A DNA stretch of 64,000 bases from Mucilaginibacter tolerans. Its GTDB lineage: Bacteria > Bacteroidota > Bacteroidia > Sphingobacteriales > Sphingobacteriaceae. A program made the position numbers and the translations under genes. The notes under the pieces are model-generated. The model saw only the letters and a program-made list of their open reading frames with translations, was not told the origin of the DNA and did no database searches. The first letter of the stretch is position 1. Each line of letters begins with the position of its first letter. Below, one piece after another: positions 42,013 to 51,333 of this stretch. The stretch covers positions 146,464 through 210,463 of the forward strand of contig NZ_JAUMKB010000011.1 of the NCBI RefSeq assembly GCF_030519375.1. Direction: 5' to 3'.

Positions 42013-42669
42013 TCAACTATTTAATAAAGCGTTAAAGAAGTTATCTGTAAAGTCATTTGCCAAATACAGTATATTTTTAAATTCAGTGAACTCCTCTGCC
42101 AAATGGGTTGTCGTCAATACTACCACATTCATCCCTGCATTTTGTGCAGCTTCAACTCCCTTCGGAACATCTTCAAATACAAGGCATTCGGTGGGTTCAA
42201 TATTTAGTAACTGAGCGGCTTTCAAAAAAGTCTCGGGATGAGGTTTGCTGAATACCACATCGTCGGCGCTTACTATTGCCTTAAAGTAATGTCTGATGTT
42301 CAGGTTATCCAAAACAAAGTCAATATTAAAAGGAATTGCTGCTGAGCCTATAGCCATCGGTACTCCGGCTTGATAGGTTTTCTCGAGAAATTCCAACAAG
42401 CCCGGTAAGAGTTGTAGATGAGGCAGAAACTCCATCTGGTAACGTTTCTCTTTTTCGATGGATAAGCGCTCCATCTCCTCTTCGGTAAACTTGCCGGCAC
42501 CAAACATCCTAACTAAAACCTCCTGGTTTTTGCCATACATCTGGGGCTTCACTTCATCCCACGTAAAATGCCCGCCCAGAATATCGTTCAGTGTATACAT
42601 CCAGCCGCGGGTATGGTATTCCATGTCGTTGATCATGGTGCCGTTCAAGTCAAAAATAAAAGCTTGCAT
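42013..42669 (-). CDS. HAD-superfamily phosphatase (beta-phosphoglucomutase-like)
   Basis: The 218-residue protein begins MQAFIFDLNGTMINDMEYH. The first motif is DLNGT, so the second Asp of canonical DxDGT is Asn here. Motif II is IGSAAI, motif III includes KPHPE, and motif IV is ECLVFEDVPKGVEAA. The cap and order match beta-PGM/phosphatase-like HADs. The Asp-to-Asn change at the acid/base position could reduce phosphomonoesterase activity. It follows the arabinose genes. Confidence 0.85.
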   Translation of the reverse strand: MQAFIFDLNGTMINDMEYHTRGWMYTLNDILGGHFTWDEVKPQMYGKNQEVLVRMFGAGKFTEEEMERLSIEKEKRYQMEFLPHLQLLPGLLEFLEKTYQAGVPMAIGSAAIPFNIDFVLDNLNIRHYFKAIVSADDVVFSKPHPETFLKAAQLLNIEPTECLVFEDVPKGVEAAQNAGMNVVVLTTTHLAEEFTEFKNILYLANDFTDNFFNALLNS

Positions 42670-42695
42670 TATAGAGATTAGTAATTAGTTGGATC

Positions 42696-42750
42696 AGTGA
42701 TTAGTTATTGCGTGTTTTTTGCGAAAATAACACGCAATCAATTAATCACT
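42696..42750. repeat. Long imperfect inverted repeat between HAD and GH43 genes
   Basis: AGTGATTA (42696-42703) and ATTGCGTGTT (42707-42716) pair with AACACGCAAT (42729-42738) and TAATCACT (42743-42750). The arms overlap loosely heptameric GATTAGT/AATTAGT/GTGATTA units starting at 42676. It may be a terminator or a stabilising hairpin. Confidence 0.6.
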
Positions 42751-42771
42751 AAAATCAACGGTAATAGTTAG

Positions 42772-43755
42772 TTATTGCTTGACAACAGATGCTACACCTT
42801 TGGGCTTAATTTTCAGGATATTGTTATTAGCGTCGAAGTTTAAGCTGTCAATACAAAGTTGCCGCAGCACATAATCTTTTTTCTGTGGATATATGCGGTG
42901 ATACAGAATGTAATATTGGCCGTTTTCTTTAAATACAGTGTGATGCCCGGGACCATAAGTCGTACTATCAGCCGAAGTAGAAAGAATCGGGTCATTAGGA
43001 CCCTCAATCCAGGGGCCCAATGGCGTTTTACTTACCGAATACCGTACCTGGTAGCTTGCATCAATTGCCTTTCCGTAAGAATACATCAGGTAATACAAAC
43101 CTTTTCGTTTTACCATGTGCGGGGCTTCGAAATAATGTGGTGGTGTGATGTCAACCGCCTTACCGTCAAAAGTGACCATATCCTTTTTGAGCTTTACCGC
43201 CATACAATGCCCGTTGACCCAGTTAAGGCCCGATCCCCAATACAAATAAGCCCGACCGTTGTCATCAATAAAACAGTCAGGGTCGATATTGTGCATCCCG
43301 GGATAATCGTGGGATTTAACTAAAGGAGTGTTATCGGCTTTTGCATTTTTCCAGGGGCCAAGAGGGGAGTTGCTCACCCCGGCCCACACCTCACTGCCAA
43401 CAGCCACATACATATAAAACTTGCCATCGGGCGCTTTGCGTACAGATGGAGCCCAAACTTTAGAGTCGCCTGACGTAGGACTGGTGCAGGCTTTTTTTGT
43501 AGGCCAGTTCAGGTGGCGTTGAACGAACGTTTTAAAGTCCTTTGTTTCTAATACACCCAGCTCGTTACCTCCCCATGGATCAATAGTTGCGTAGATGTAA
43601 TACTTGCCTTTGTCCTTTAAAATTGTCGGGTCGGCAAAATAGCCTTCGGTTATCGGGTTTTTAATAAAACCGCTCTGTGCAAATGTGTCCGCTGAATAAT
43701 ACAAACAGATCAGTGGAATTAAAATGCTCCTGAAAAGAGTCTTGTTGAACCCCAT
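42772..43755 (-). CDS. GH43-family glycoside hydrolase (arabinosidase/xylosidase-like)
   Basis: The 327-residue protein has a signal peptide (RSILIPLICLYYSADTFAQ). The five-bladed propeller motifs include ADPTILKDKGKYYIYATID (general base Asp), HNIDPDCFIDDNGRAYLYWGSG (modulating Asp) and FEAPHMVKRKGLYYLMYS (general acid Glu). It removes arabinofuranose or xylose from plant glycans outside the cell or in the periplasm. It is downstream of araB and araD, so probably feeds L-arabinose to them. Confidence 0.9.
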   Translation of the reverse strand: MGFNKTLFRSILIPLICLYYSADTFAQSGFIKNPITEGYFADPTILKDKGKYYIYATIDPWGGNELGVLETKDFKTFVQRHLNWPTKKACTSPTSGDSKVWAPSVRKAPDGKFYMYVAVGSEVWAGVSNSPLGPWKNAKADNTPLVKSHDYPGMHNIDPDCFIDDNGRAYLYWGSGLNWVNGHCMAVKLKKDMVTFDGKAVDITPPHYFEAPHMVKRKGLYYLMYSYGKAIDASYQVRYSVSKTPLGPWIEGPNDPILSTSADSTTYGPGHHTVFKENGQYYILYHRIYPQKKDYVLRQLCIDSLNFDANNNILKIKPKGVASVVKQ

Positions 43756-43770
43756 ATTGATGACTATAAT

Positions 43771-44466
43771 TTATTGTCCGTAATAGGAATCAGGTCCATG
43801 CTTGCGCTCAAAATGTTTCTTTATCAGCGATTCCTTCATCCGTTTGCAGTCCGGGTTGATCTGTTCGGTTAATAAAGCCATTTGCGCGATCGATTCCAGT
43901 ACTGCGCTGTTGTAAACTGCTTTGTCTGCATTTTTTCCCCAGGTAAATGGCGCATGATTACCCACCAATATCATTTCCACTTCATGATAGTCGAACTTCC
44001 GTTCAGTCAGGCAATCCATAATCTGGAAACCTGTCTGATATTCATAGTCTCCCTTAATCATATCATCAGGCATGGGTTTGGCACATGGTATATCCACCGT
44101 TTTATGATCGGCGTGTGTAGTGCCATAAAGTGGTATGTCGCGTAAAGCTTGTGCCCACGACGTAGCGTAAGTAGAGTGCGTGTGGCAGACACCTCCGATA
44201 TTCCAATGTTTATATAAAACGGCGTGGGTTTTGGTATCAGATGACGGCCTCATATCGCCTTCAACCACTTTACCATCAAAATCTACGATCACCATGTTAG
44301 CAGGCGAAAGCACCTCATAAGGTACGCCGCTTGGCTTTATAGCGAAGACACCCAGATCGCGGTCGGCTTCGCTGACATTGCCGAATGTGAAAATTACCAG
44401 GTTTAATTTGGGTAATTTCATATTAGCCAGGTAGGCTGATTCACGAATATGTTGGTATTTGCTCAT
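43771..44466 (-). CDS. araD: L-ribulose-5-phosphate 4-epimerase
   Basis: The 231-residue class II aldolase-fold protein starts MSKYQHIRESAYLANM (ATG 44466); an upstream ATG at 44490 would extend the overlap with araB from 26 to 50 bases. It contains FGNVSE, IVDFDGKVVEGD, HTHSTYATSWAQALRDIPLYGTTHADH (zinc histidines) and AFTWGKNADKAVYN. It converts L-ribulose-5-P to D-xylulose-5-P. Confidence 0.93.
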   Translation of the reverse strand: MSKYQHIRESAYLANMKLPKLNLVIFTFGNVSEADRDLGVFAIKPSGVPYEVLSPANMVIVDFDGKVVEGDMRPSSDTKTHAVLYKHWNIGGVCHTHSTYATSWAQALRDIPLYGTTHADHKTVDIPCAKPMPDDMIKGDYEYQTGFQIMDCLTERKFDYHEVEMILVGNHAPFTWGKNADKAVYNSAVLESIAQMALLTEQINPDCKRMKESLIKKHFERKHGPDSYYGQ

Positions 44467-46111
44467 GACTGTTAACTGATTTTTGTTCAATAAATTTACC
44501 CAGGCTTATATATTTCTGATACCTGTTTTGATATAAAAGCGCTTTCTGCGGGTCCGGGAAATACTCTTTGTCGAAACCACCACCCATAGCTTTCATGGCT
44601 TCTTCCACATTGGCGTAAATGCCCGCAGCTGTGGCGGCAAACATGGCTGCGCCCAATGCACAAGTATGTTCAAATTGATGTATGCGGATAGGCATTTGCA
44701 TCACATCAGCCATCATTTGCATAATGTAGGGCGATTTTTTTGCAACGCCGCCAATGCCGATCAATCCCTTTACCGGCACACCCTCACTATTAAAACGATC
44801 AACAATGCTTTTTGCACCAAAACAGGTAGCTTCGGCCCATGCTCTGAACACACGGGGCGCATCGCTGCCCAAACTTAGGCCACTTATTGCACCTTTCAAT
44901 AATTGATCGGCATCAGGTGTTCTTCGGCCGTTCAGCCAGTCTATAGCCAGTTCTGCGTTCTCATCTAATGGTAATGCAGCCGCTTGTTTGCTTAGTTCGG
45001 GGATAATCTTGTCGGAAATGCTTTCCTTTAATTGTTTGTCATCAACGAATTGTAGCGGCCATTCTAATAATTTCCTGAACCATGCGTAGGTATCACCAAA
45101 TGCCGACTGACCTGCTTCCAGACCTATCATGCCCGGTATTACCGAACCATCTACTTGTCCGCAAATGCCTTTTATCAACTTGCCTTCCAGATCAGACTTA
45201 GGGGCAACCAGCATATCGCACGTGGATGTGCCCATTACTTTGCTTAGATGGTATGGCTCAATTTGTCCGCCTACAGCGCCCATGTGCGCATCAAAAGCTC
45301 CTACACCTACTATAACATCAGTCGACAGGCCCAAGCGTTGCGCCCATTCGGTACTGAGTTTTCCGGCGGGGTGGTCAGAAGTATAAGTATCCTGTAAAAG
45401 GGTAGCTGTGTAACCTTTTAACAATGGGTCAAGCGATGAAAAGAAATCATCTGGCGGATAACCGCCGAACTCTGCTGCCCACAAGGCCTTATGACCTGCA
45501 GCACAACGTCCGCGTTTCATTTTGCTGATATGGTCACCACCTGTAAGCATAAAAGGTATCCAGTCGCAATGCTCCACCCATGAGCAGCATGCTTTTCGCA
45601 CCTGCTCATCAGCTCTTAAAACGTGAAGCAGTTTGGCCCAAAACCACTCAGACGAATAAATGCCGCCAACGTATTGTAGATAATTGATCTTAAATTTAGT
45701 AGCGTGTTCATTTATCTCACCTGCTTCCTTTACTCCTGTATGGTCCTTCCACAACACAAACATGGCATTGGGATTGTTTTCAAAGCCGGGTGTTAGCGCT
45801 AAAGGAACACCTGATTCATTGACCGCTACAGGAGTGGAGCCGGTTGTATCTACGGCAATAGCTTTTATAGCCGGTGCTACAGAAGCGCCTCCTGCTTTTT
45901 CAATACAGTCTTTGATCGTCCGTTCCAGTCCTTCCACATAATCCAGCGGGTGCTGGCGGAATTGATTTTGGGTTGCCTCGCAATATAATCCCTTTTGCCA
46001 GCGGGGATAATAGAATACTGACGAAGCCAGTTCCTTCCCGTTTTTTGCGTTAACAATCACTGAACGTACAGAATCAGAGCCATAGTCAACACCGATAACA
46101 AATTGATCCAT
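44441..46111 (-). CDS. araB: L-ribulokinase (FGGY family)
   Basis: The 556-residue protein starts MDQFVIGVDYGSDSVRSVIV, with AVDTTGSTPVAV, DAHMGAVGGQIEP, and late GIGGVAKKSPYIMQMMADVM, matching the FGGY kinases of the ribulokinase clade. It phosphorylates L-ribulose. It leads the araB-araD-GH43 unit on the minus strand. No araA (isomerase) or regulator is visible in the window. Confidence 0.92.
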   Translation of the reverse strand: MDQFVIGVDYGSDSVRSVIVNAKNGKELASSVFYYPRWQKGLYCEATQNQFRQHPLDYVEGLERTIKDCIEKAGGASVAPAIKAIAVDTTGSTPVAVNESGVPLALTPGFENNPNAMFVLWKDHTGVKEAGEINEHATKFKINYLQYVGGIYSSEWFWAKLLHVLRADEQVRKACCSWVEHCDWIPFMLTGGDHISKMKRGRCAAGHKALWAAEFGGYPPDDFFSSLDPLLKGYTATLLQDTYTSDHPAGKLSTEWAQRLGLSTDVIVGVGAFDAHMGAVGGQIEPYHLSKVMGTSTCDMLVAPKSDLEGKLIKGICGQVDGSVIPGMIGLEAGQSAFGDTYAWFRKLLEWPLQFVDDKQLKESISDKIIPELSKQAAALPLDENAELAIDWLNGRRTPDADQLLKGAISGLSLGSDAPRVFRAWAEATCFGAKSIVDRFNSEGVPVKGLIGIGGVAKKSPYIMQMMADVMQMPIRIHQFEHTCALGAAMFAATAAGIYANVEEAMKAMGGGFDKEYFPDPQKALLYQNRYQKYISLGKFIEQKSVNSHEQIPTYS

Positions 46112-46270
46112 AATTATTTATAATGTATAATTAGTTTAAGATTGGTGCAACAAGCGAATAATTGTTAAAAAGACACTTGTTTTTTGTGCGGTAAACTTAA
46201 GCTTTTAGACATTAATTTAAAAGATAAAAAAAACGAATTGTTATATATTGCGTTCTAAAAGCGTAATGTT

Positions 46271-47041
46271 ATGATGAAACATCGTGTTTTAATACCTTCA
46301 GGCCTTATTCTACTACTGGTTATAAGTGCCTGTTCCCACGTATATGCCCCTGCGCTTTATCATCAGGATATTGCTTACCAACCCAAGCCGTCGTCATTTG
46401 ACAGTAAGAAAAGTACCACTTACATCTCAGCGGGTTTAAACAACTATGCGGGTGTTAATTATACTGATTTCCTTACATCCGGTCAGATCAATGTGAGTGA
46501 AGGGCACGTTTTTGATAATTTCAATGTAGCCTATGGTGCGTTTGGGGTGTTTGGCGATTATCAGTATTCGGGAAGTAAAACGGATGCAAATTATTTCTCA
46601 GACAAATTTTTCGGGGCAGTAGGTGGGCGGTTTTCGGCTAACGCTTTTGTAACATCGGGCAACACTGATTTTCGGTTTATTGGGGTTGAAATGGCGTACA
46701 GCCACGAGTTTGGCGACTATGTAAATTATAGACAGCAATTGTCTAGACAGGGGGGCTATTTTGTAGATCCGCGTACTGACCTTTATACAATTGGCTTAAC
46801 CACCGAAGTATTATTTCACAGTAGAAATAACACTGGTATTCAGCATGGTATTCGTGGGTTTCTGGGTACTACCCTGGGCCACAATGACCTGAATGATACT
46901 TACTACACGGATGATAATCTGAACGAGCGTTTCTTTCACAATTTCTTTCCTAAAGCGAGTTACTTTATCACTTTCAAAAATTACTTTGCTACCGCTGAGA
47001 TCGGGAATAACTTTTTTGTCAGGTTCGGCTTTAAGTTTTAA
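46271..47041 (+). CDS. Hypothetical lipoprotein with beta-barrel-like C-terminus
   Basis: The 256-residue protein starts MMKHRVLIPSGLILLLVISACSHVY, with a lipobox ISAC. The rest is rich in aromatic, alternating strands and ends FFVRFGFKF. It resembles outer-membrane-associated proteins, but no family was recognised. It converges with lysA. Confidence 0.72.
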   Translation: MMKHRVLIPSGLILLLVISACSHVYAPALYHQDIAYQPKPSSFDSKKSTTYISAGLNNYAGVNYTDFLTSGQINVSEGHVFDNFNVAYGAFGVFGDYQYSGSKTDANYFSDKFFGAVGGRFSANAFVTSGNTDFRFIGVEMAYSHEFGDYVNYRQQLSRQGGYFVDPRTDLYTIGLTTEVLFHSRNNTGIQHGIRGFLGTTLGHNDLNDTYYTDDNLNERFFHNFFPKASYFITFKNYFATAEIGNNFFVRFGFKF

Positions 47042-47051
47042 CTTATTTAAC

Positions 47052-48224
47052 TTATTCAGAATAAACGCTCTGTACTTTATCACGTAAGTTATAGCCAGAA
47101 GACATCACCTCACCATAAGCTCCGGCAGTGCGAATAGCAAAAATATCCCCGCGGAAAGATTCAGGCAGCTCCACATCCTTTTGAAAACAATCGGTGCTTT
47201 CGCAGATGGGACCTACAACATCATATTTCAGTTTGGCTTCTGATCTCTGACTTCTGACTGCCGACTGCCGGCTCAAATTCTCAATCTTCTGATAGGCCTG
47301 GTAAAGCATAGGGCGGATCAGCTCGGTCATCCCCGCATCCAGCACAAGGAAGTTCTTTTTCTGACCCATCTTCACATATAATACTCTTGATACCAATGCC
47401 GATGATTGTGCTACCAGGGCGCGACCCAATTCAAAATGTACTTCCTGCCCGGGTTTTACTTTCAGAAAGTCTTTGAATACCTTAAAATAACCTTCGAAAT
47501 CGGCGATTGGGTTTGTATCCGGATTATGATAATCAACTCCCAGGCCGCCACCTGTATTCAGCACCTTAACCGGAAAGCCATGATCCTCAAACCAATCCTG
47601 CATTTCGTTAATACGATTGCAAAGATTTTTGTAGACCTCAAGGTCGGTAATTTGTGAACCGATATGAAAGTGGATACCCACAAATTTCAGATTGGCGCAT
47701 TTTCTTAAAGCGTCAATCACATCGTGCAACTGCCAGCTATTGATACCGAATTTATTTTCGTCGAGGCCGGTTGTAATAAAATGATGCGTATGTGCATCCA
47801 CATTGGGGTTGATACGGATAGCTACATTGGCTTTTTTGTTTTTTGCCTGGGCTAGTTCATTGATGATGAACAACTCCTGTATCGATTCTACATTAAAGCA
47901 GAATATATCCGCGTCCAATGCTGTATTGATCTCTTTGTCTGATTTGCCGACACCCGCAAAAACCACTTTGCTTTTATCAAAGCCGTTTGCAATCGCGGTC
48001 GATACCTCGTTGCCACTTACGCAATCGGCTCCAAAACCATATGACTGAATTGCTGCTATAACTTTTGGATTGAAATTAGCCTTCATGGCATAATGCACAT
48101 GGAAACCGTACTTGTCAGAAGCATTTTTGCAGGCCTCCAACGTTCCGCGAAGTAAACCCAGGTCGTAATAGTAAAACGGCGTTTCTAAATCCTTAAAGCG
48201 TGTAATGGTATTGGTATCGAACAT
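47052..48224 (-). CDS. lysA: Diaminopimelate decarboxylase
   Basis: The 390-residue PLP enzyme starts MFDTNTITRFKDLETPFYYYDL, with HYAMKANFNPKVI (PLP lysine), ADCVSGNEVSTAI, NTGGGLGVDYHNPDTNP and GPICESTDCFQKDVELP (active-site Cys region). It makes lysine from meso-DAP. An odd stretch at about residues 318-329 (SRQSAVRSQRSEAK) is encoded by a heptameric repeat array (47236-47270), which seems to have inserted between LYQAYQKIENL and KYDVVGPICES. Confidence 0.95.
   Translation of the reverse strand: MFDTNTITRFKDLETPFYYYDLGLLRGTLEACKNASDKYGFHVHYAMKANFNPKVIAAIQSYGFGADCVSGNEVSTAIANGFDKSKVVFAGVGKSDKEINTALDADIFCFNVESIQELFIINELAQAKNKKANVAIRINPNVDAHTHHFITTGLDENKFGINSWQLHDVIDALRKCANLKFVGIHFHIGSQITDLEVYKNLCNRINEMQDWFEDHGFPVKVLNTGGGLGVDYHNPDTNPIADFEGYFKVFKDFLKVKPGQEVHFELGRALVAQSSALVSRVLYVKMGQKKNFLVLDAGMTELIRPMLYQAYQKIENLSRQSAVRSQRSEAKLKYDVVGPICESTDCFQKDVELPESFRGDIFAIRTAGAYGEVMSSGYNLRDKVQSVYSE
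47236..47270 (-). repeat. Heptanucleotide array inside lysA
   Basis: In the plus direction GCTTCTG, ATCTCTG, ACTTCTG, ACTGCCG, ACTGCCG run without gap, five 7-base units. The array lies in the lysA coding sequence and encodes a polar linker (SAVRSQRSEA). Thirty-five bases are not a multiple of three, so neighbouring bases must also differ to keep the frame. Confidence 0.75.
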
Positions 48225-48241
48225 TATTGTGGTGAAATCCT

Positions 48242-48310
48242 AAATTCTAATTTCTAAACTCTAAATCCTAAATCTGATTAAATCCGAAATCGAAATTCCG
48301 AATTCCGAAA
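48242..48310. repeat. Heptanucleotide array between lysC and lysA
   Basis: The stretch splits into AAATTCT, AATTTCT, AAACTCT, AAATCCT, AAATCTG, ATTAAAT, CCGAAAT, CGAAATT, CCGAATT and CCGAAAT, about ten diverged 7-base units. It fills most of the 86-base lysC-lysA spacer and reaches the lysC stop codon. Confidence 0.75.
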
Positions 48311-49621
48311 TCAAAACAGTCTATTATGCAGGCTTCTCAGGGCCTCAACTTTATCATTTGTATTTAATAAGATCGATAAATTATGGTCACTGCCACCATA
48401 AGAGATCATTCGTAAAGGGATATGCTTTACAGCTTCCAGTACCCGGACGGCGTAACCATGTTGCTCAGCGCCAAAATCACCCACTACACAAATAATGGTT
48501 TGATCTCTATCAATATCCACCGTACCGAAGCTCAGCAACTCGTTTTTGATTTCTTCCAGGTAAGTTGTATCATCAATAGTTAATGAAACTGCCACCTCTG
48601 AGGTGGTGATCATATCGATAGATGTTCTGTATCTTTCAAATACCTCAAAAACACGGCGTAAAAACCCATGTGCCAGCAGCATGCGGCTCGATTGTATCTT
48701 GATAGCGGTAATGCCATCTTTGGCAGCAATGGATTTTATTTTATTCTTCTCGCTGTCGTTGGTGATTAGTGTTCCCGGTGCTTTCGGATCCATTGTGTTG
48801 AGCAGGCGAACAGGTATTTTATACTTCTGTGCCGGGAATACGCTTTGCGGGTGCAATATTTTGGCGCCGAAATAAGCCAGCTCAGCAGCTTCATCAAATG
48901 AAAGCTGTGCAATAGGCTTGGTGCCTTTAACAATCCGCGGATCGTTATTATGCATACCGTCAATGTCGGTCCATATCTGTACCTCTTCGCTGCGGATAGC
49001 TGCACCAATCAGTGAGGCGGTATAATCGCTGCCACCGCGGCGCAGGTTATCGATTTCGCCAAAACTATTACGGCAGATGTATCCCTGCGTGATGAACAAC
49101 TTATTATCCGGATATTTATCTAATAATGGCGTAATATGTTCGGTAATATACTCTACTATCGGCTCGTTATCTTCATCAATCTTCATGAAATCAAGCGCAG
49201 GCAACAGTACAGTTTGTACACCGATTTCTTTCAGATAGACATGATACAGGGTAGTGGATAACAATTCACCTTGTGCCAGTATGATCTTTTCCTCAATATT
49301 AGTAAACAGGTCATTCGACAGGTTGGACAGCAGATCAAAATGGTAATCAATTACTTCCTTACCCTGTTCCAGATAGTCAGGCTTGGCAAGCAGTTCCTTT
49401 ATAAATATCTCGTATTTGTCTTTTAATGCCTTTATCAGATTGGCAGCTTTGGGTTTATCACCAGCCAGGTAAGCCTGCCCGATTTCGACCAAACTATTCG
49501 TAGTGCCTGATACCGCCGAAAGAACTACTATCTGTCTTTCAGAGGCATCGATAATATCCAGCAGTTTTTTCATCCTTTCAGGGCTTCCCACCGATGTACC
49601 GCCAAATTTTAAAACTTTCAT
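48311..49621 (-). CDS. lysC: Aspartate kinase
   Basis: The 436-residue protein starts MKVLKFGGTSVGSPERMKKLLDI, with the kinase GRGGSDYTASLIGAAI-like LRRGGSDYTASLIGAA and ACT domains at the C-terminus (about 300-436; RTSIDMITTSEVAVSLTID and GYAVRVLEAV). It phosphorylates aspartate, the first step toward lysine, threonine and methionine. It precedes lysA on the minus strand, and both are probably co-transcribed through the heptamer array. Confidence 0.93.
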   Translation of the reverse strand: MKVLKFGGTSVGSPERMKKLLDIIDASERQIVVLSAVSGTTNSLVEIGQAYLAGDKPKAANLIKALKDKYEIFIKELLAKPDYLEQGKEVIDYHFDLLSNLSNDLFTNIEEKIILAQGELLSTTLYHVYLKEIGVQTVLLPALDFMKIDEDNEPIVEYITEHITPLLDKYPDNKLFITQGYICRNSFGEIDNLRRGGSDYTASLIGAAIRSEEVQIWTDIDGMHNNDPRIVKGTKPIAQLSFDEAAELAYFGAKILHPQSVFPAQKYKIPVRLLNTMDPKAPGTLITNDSEKNKIKSIAAKDGITAIKIQSSRMLLAHGFLRRVFEVFERYRTSIDMITTSEVAVSLTIDDTTYLEEIKNELLSFGTVDIDRDQTIICVVGDFGAEQHGYAVRVLEAVKHIPLRMISYGGSDHNLSILLNTNDKVEALRSLHNRLF

Positions 49622-49711
49622 TTTTTGTTTCTGTTTACCACAAATGATTAATATTCTTGTATAGAATTTAAGGCGCTAAAAATAGAATTTTTTTAACCAT
49701 TATAACCCACA

Positions 49712-51124
49712 ATGAGCAAAATTAAGTTTGGTACTGATGGCTGGAGAGCCATTATCGCAGATGATTTTACAGTTGAGAATGTAAAACGAGTAGCCTATGC
49801 AACCGCATTGTGGCTAAAGCAAGAATTTAAGACCCCATCAGCTGTTGTAGGTTGCGACCCGCGTTTTGCAGGGCCAATGTTTGCTGATGTTACTACCCGC
49901 GTACTGGCGTCGCAGGGGGTAAAGGTTTACCGTGCCGAAAATACTTTTGTTTCAACCCCAATGATCTCGTTGGGTACCGTTAGAAAGCATGCTTCAGCAG
50001 GTATTATTATTACCGCCAGTCATAATCCGCCGTCATACAATGGCTACAAGATCAAAGCGAGCTACGGTGGTCCGGCTACTCCGGATGATATCGAAAAGGT
50101 TGAATCCCAAATCCCTGACAGCTTAACCCTGGATCTGAAGTCAGTCGCTGATTATCAGAAAGATGACCTGGTGGAGTTTATCAACCTGGAAGATATGTAT
50201 GTGGCGCATGTAGAGAATAACTTTGACCTGGAAGCTATCCGCACCAGCGGACTTGGTTGGGCCTATGATGCGATGTATGGGGCGGGTATGAATGTGATGG
50301 AGCGTTTGTTTCCGGATATTACACGTATCCATAGTGACCATAACCCGGGATTTGCAGGCCAGGCTCCGGAACCGATTCAGCGTAACCTAAAAGAGTTTGA
50401 AGATATCATCAAACTTTCAGAAGGCGAGGTTGCAGCAGGTTTGGTAACGGATGGTGATGCAGACCGTATCGGTTTGTACGACCAGGATGGCAACTTTGTG
50501 GATTCGCACCACATCCTGTTGCTGTTGATCCATTATATGCACAAAGTGAAAGGTTTGACAGGCGATGTCTATTCAACCTTTAGCTGTACCAGCAAAATAC
50601 AAAAGCTGTGCGATGCTTACGGACTGAAAAACATCGTAACAAAAATCGGCTTTAAATATATCTGCGACCTGATTGTTAACTCGGGTAACCCATTCCTTGT
50701 TGGTGGCGAAGAATCAGGCGGTATTGCTGTCGCAGGGCATATTCCTGAACGCGATGGTATCTGGATCGGTTTGATTGTTTGGGAATTCATTGCCAAATCC
50801 GGACGTTCATTAAGCGAACTGGTACAGGAGATATATGACGTGGTAGGTAAATTCGCCGTAGAACGTTATGACCTGCATGTTACGGAAGAGTTGAAACAGC
50901 AGATCATTAGCAACAGCAAAGGCGGTAAGTATACCAGTTTTGGCGATTTGAAGGTAAGCCGTGTAGAAGATATGGACGGCTATAAGTTTTTCTTCGAAGA
51001 TGAGAGCTGGGTAATGTTACGTCCTTCGGGAACAGAACCGGTATTGCGTGTTTATGCTGAAGCCCCTGGTTCGGCAGAAGCATTCAAAATATTGGATAAA
51101 GTGAAAGCTGTCCTGTTGGGATAA
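49712..51124 (+). CDS. Phosphoglucomutase/phosphomannomutase family enzyme
   Basis: The 470-residue protein starts MSKIKFGTDGWRAIIADDFT, with the phosphoserine loop ITASHNPPSYNGYKI, the metal loop VTDGDADRIGLYDQDG, the sugar loop GGEESGGIA and the phosphate loop RPSGTEPVLRVYAEA. It moves phosphate between C1 and C6 of hexoses. It is complete; which hexose is not determined. It is divergent from lysC. Confidence 0.94.
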   Translation: MSKIKFGTDGWRAIIADDFTVENVKRVAYATALWLKQEFKTPSAVVGCDPRFAGPMFADVTTRVLASQGVKVYRAENTFVSTPMISLGTVRKHASAGIIITASHNPPSYNGYKIKASYGGPATPDDIEKVESQIPDSLTLDLKSVADYQKDDLVEFINLEDMYVAHVENNFDLEAIRTSGLGWAYDAMYGAGMNVMERLFPDITRIHSDHNPGFAGQAPEPIQRNLKEFEDIIKLSEGEVAAGLVTDGDADRIGLYDQDGNFVDSHHILLLLIHYMHKVKGLTGDVYSTFSCTSKIQKLCDAYGLKNIVTKIGFKYICDLIVNSGNPFLVGGEESGGIAVAGHIPERDGIWIGLIVWEFIAKSGRSLSELVQEIYDVVGKFAVERYDLHVTEELKQQIISNSKGGKYTSFGDLKVSRVEDMDGYKFFFEDESWVMLRPSGTEPVLRVYAEAPGSAEAFKILDKVKAVLLG

Positions 51125-51148
51125 ATAAACCAGGAATTAAATATTTGT

Positions 51149-51174
51149 AAGCCATCTGTAAAAGCAGATGGCTT
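51149..51174 (+). terminator. Terminator after the phosphohexomutase gene
   Basis: AAGCCATCTG-taaaag-CAGATGGCTT forms a 10-bp stem followed by TTCTTATG. It lies 25 bases after the stop codon. Confidence 0.85.
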
Positions 51175-51333
51175 TTCTTATGAAAAAGTATTTCATACAC
51201 AATAAACAGAATATTTTTAGGTTATAGTGTACTTTAATTGTAACGTTTATTCCAGATTAAGTAAGGACCGCGCCATATTGTATATTTTTACCTAAGTATT
51301 AAATCCATATTTACAATTAAAGTAGTAGTGCAC

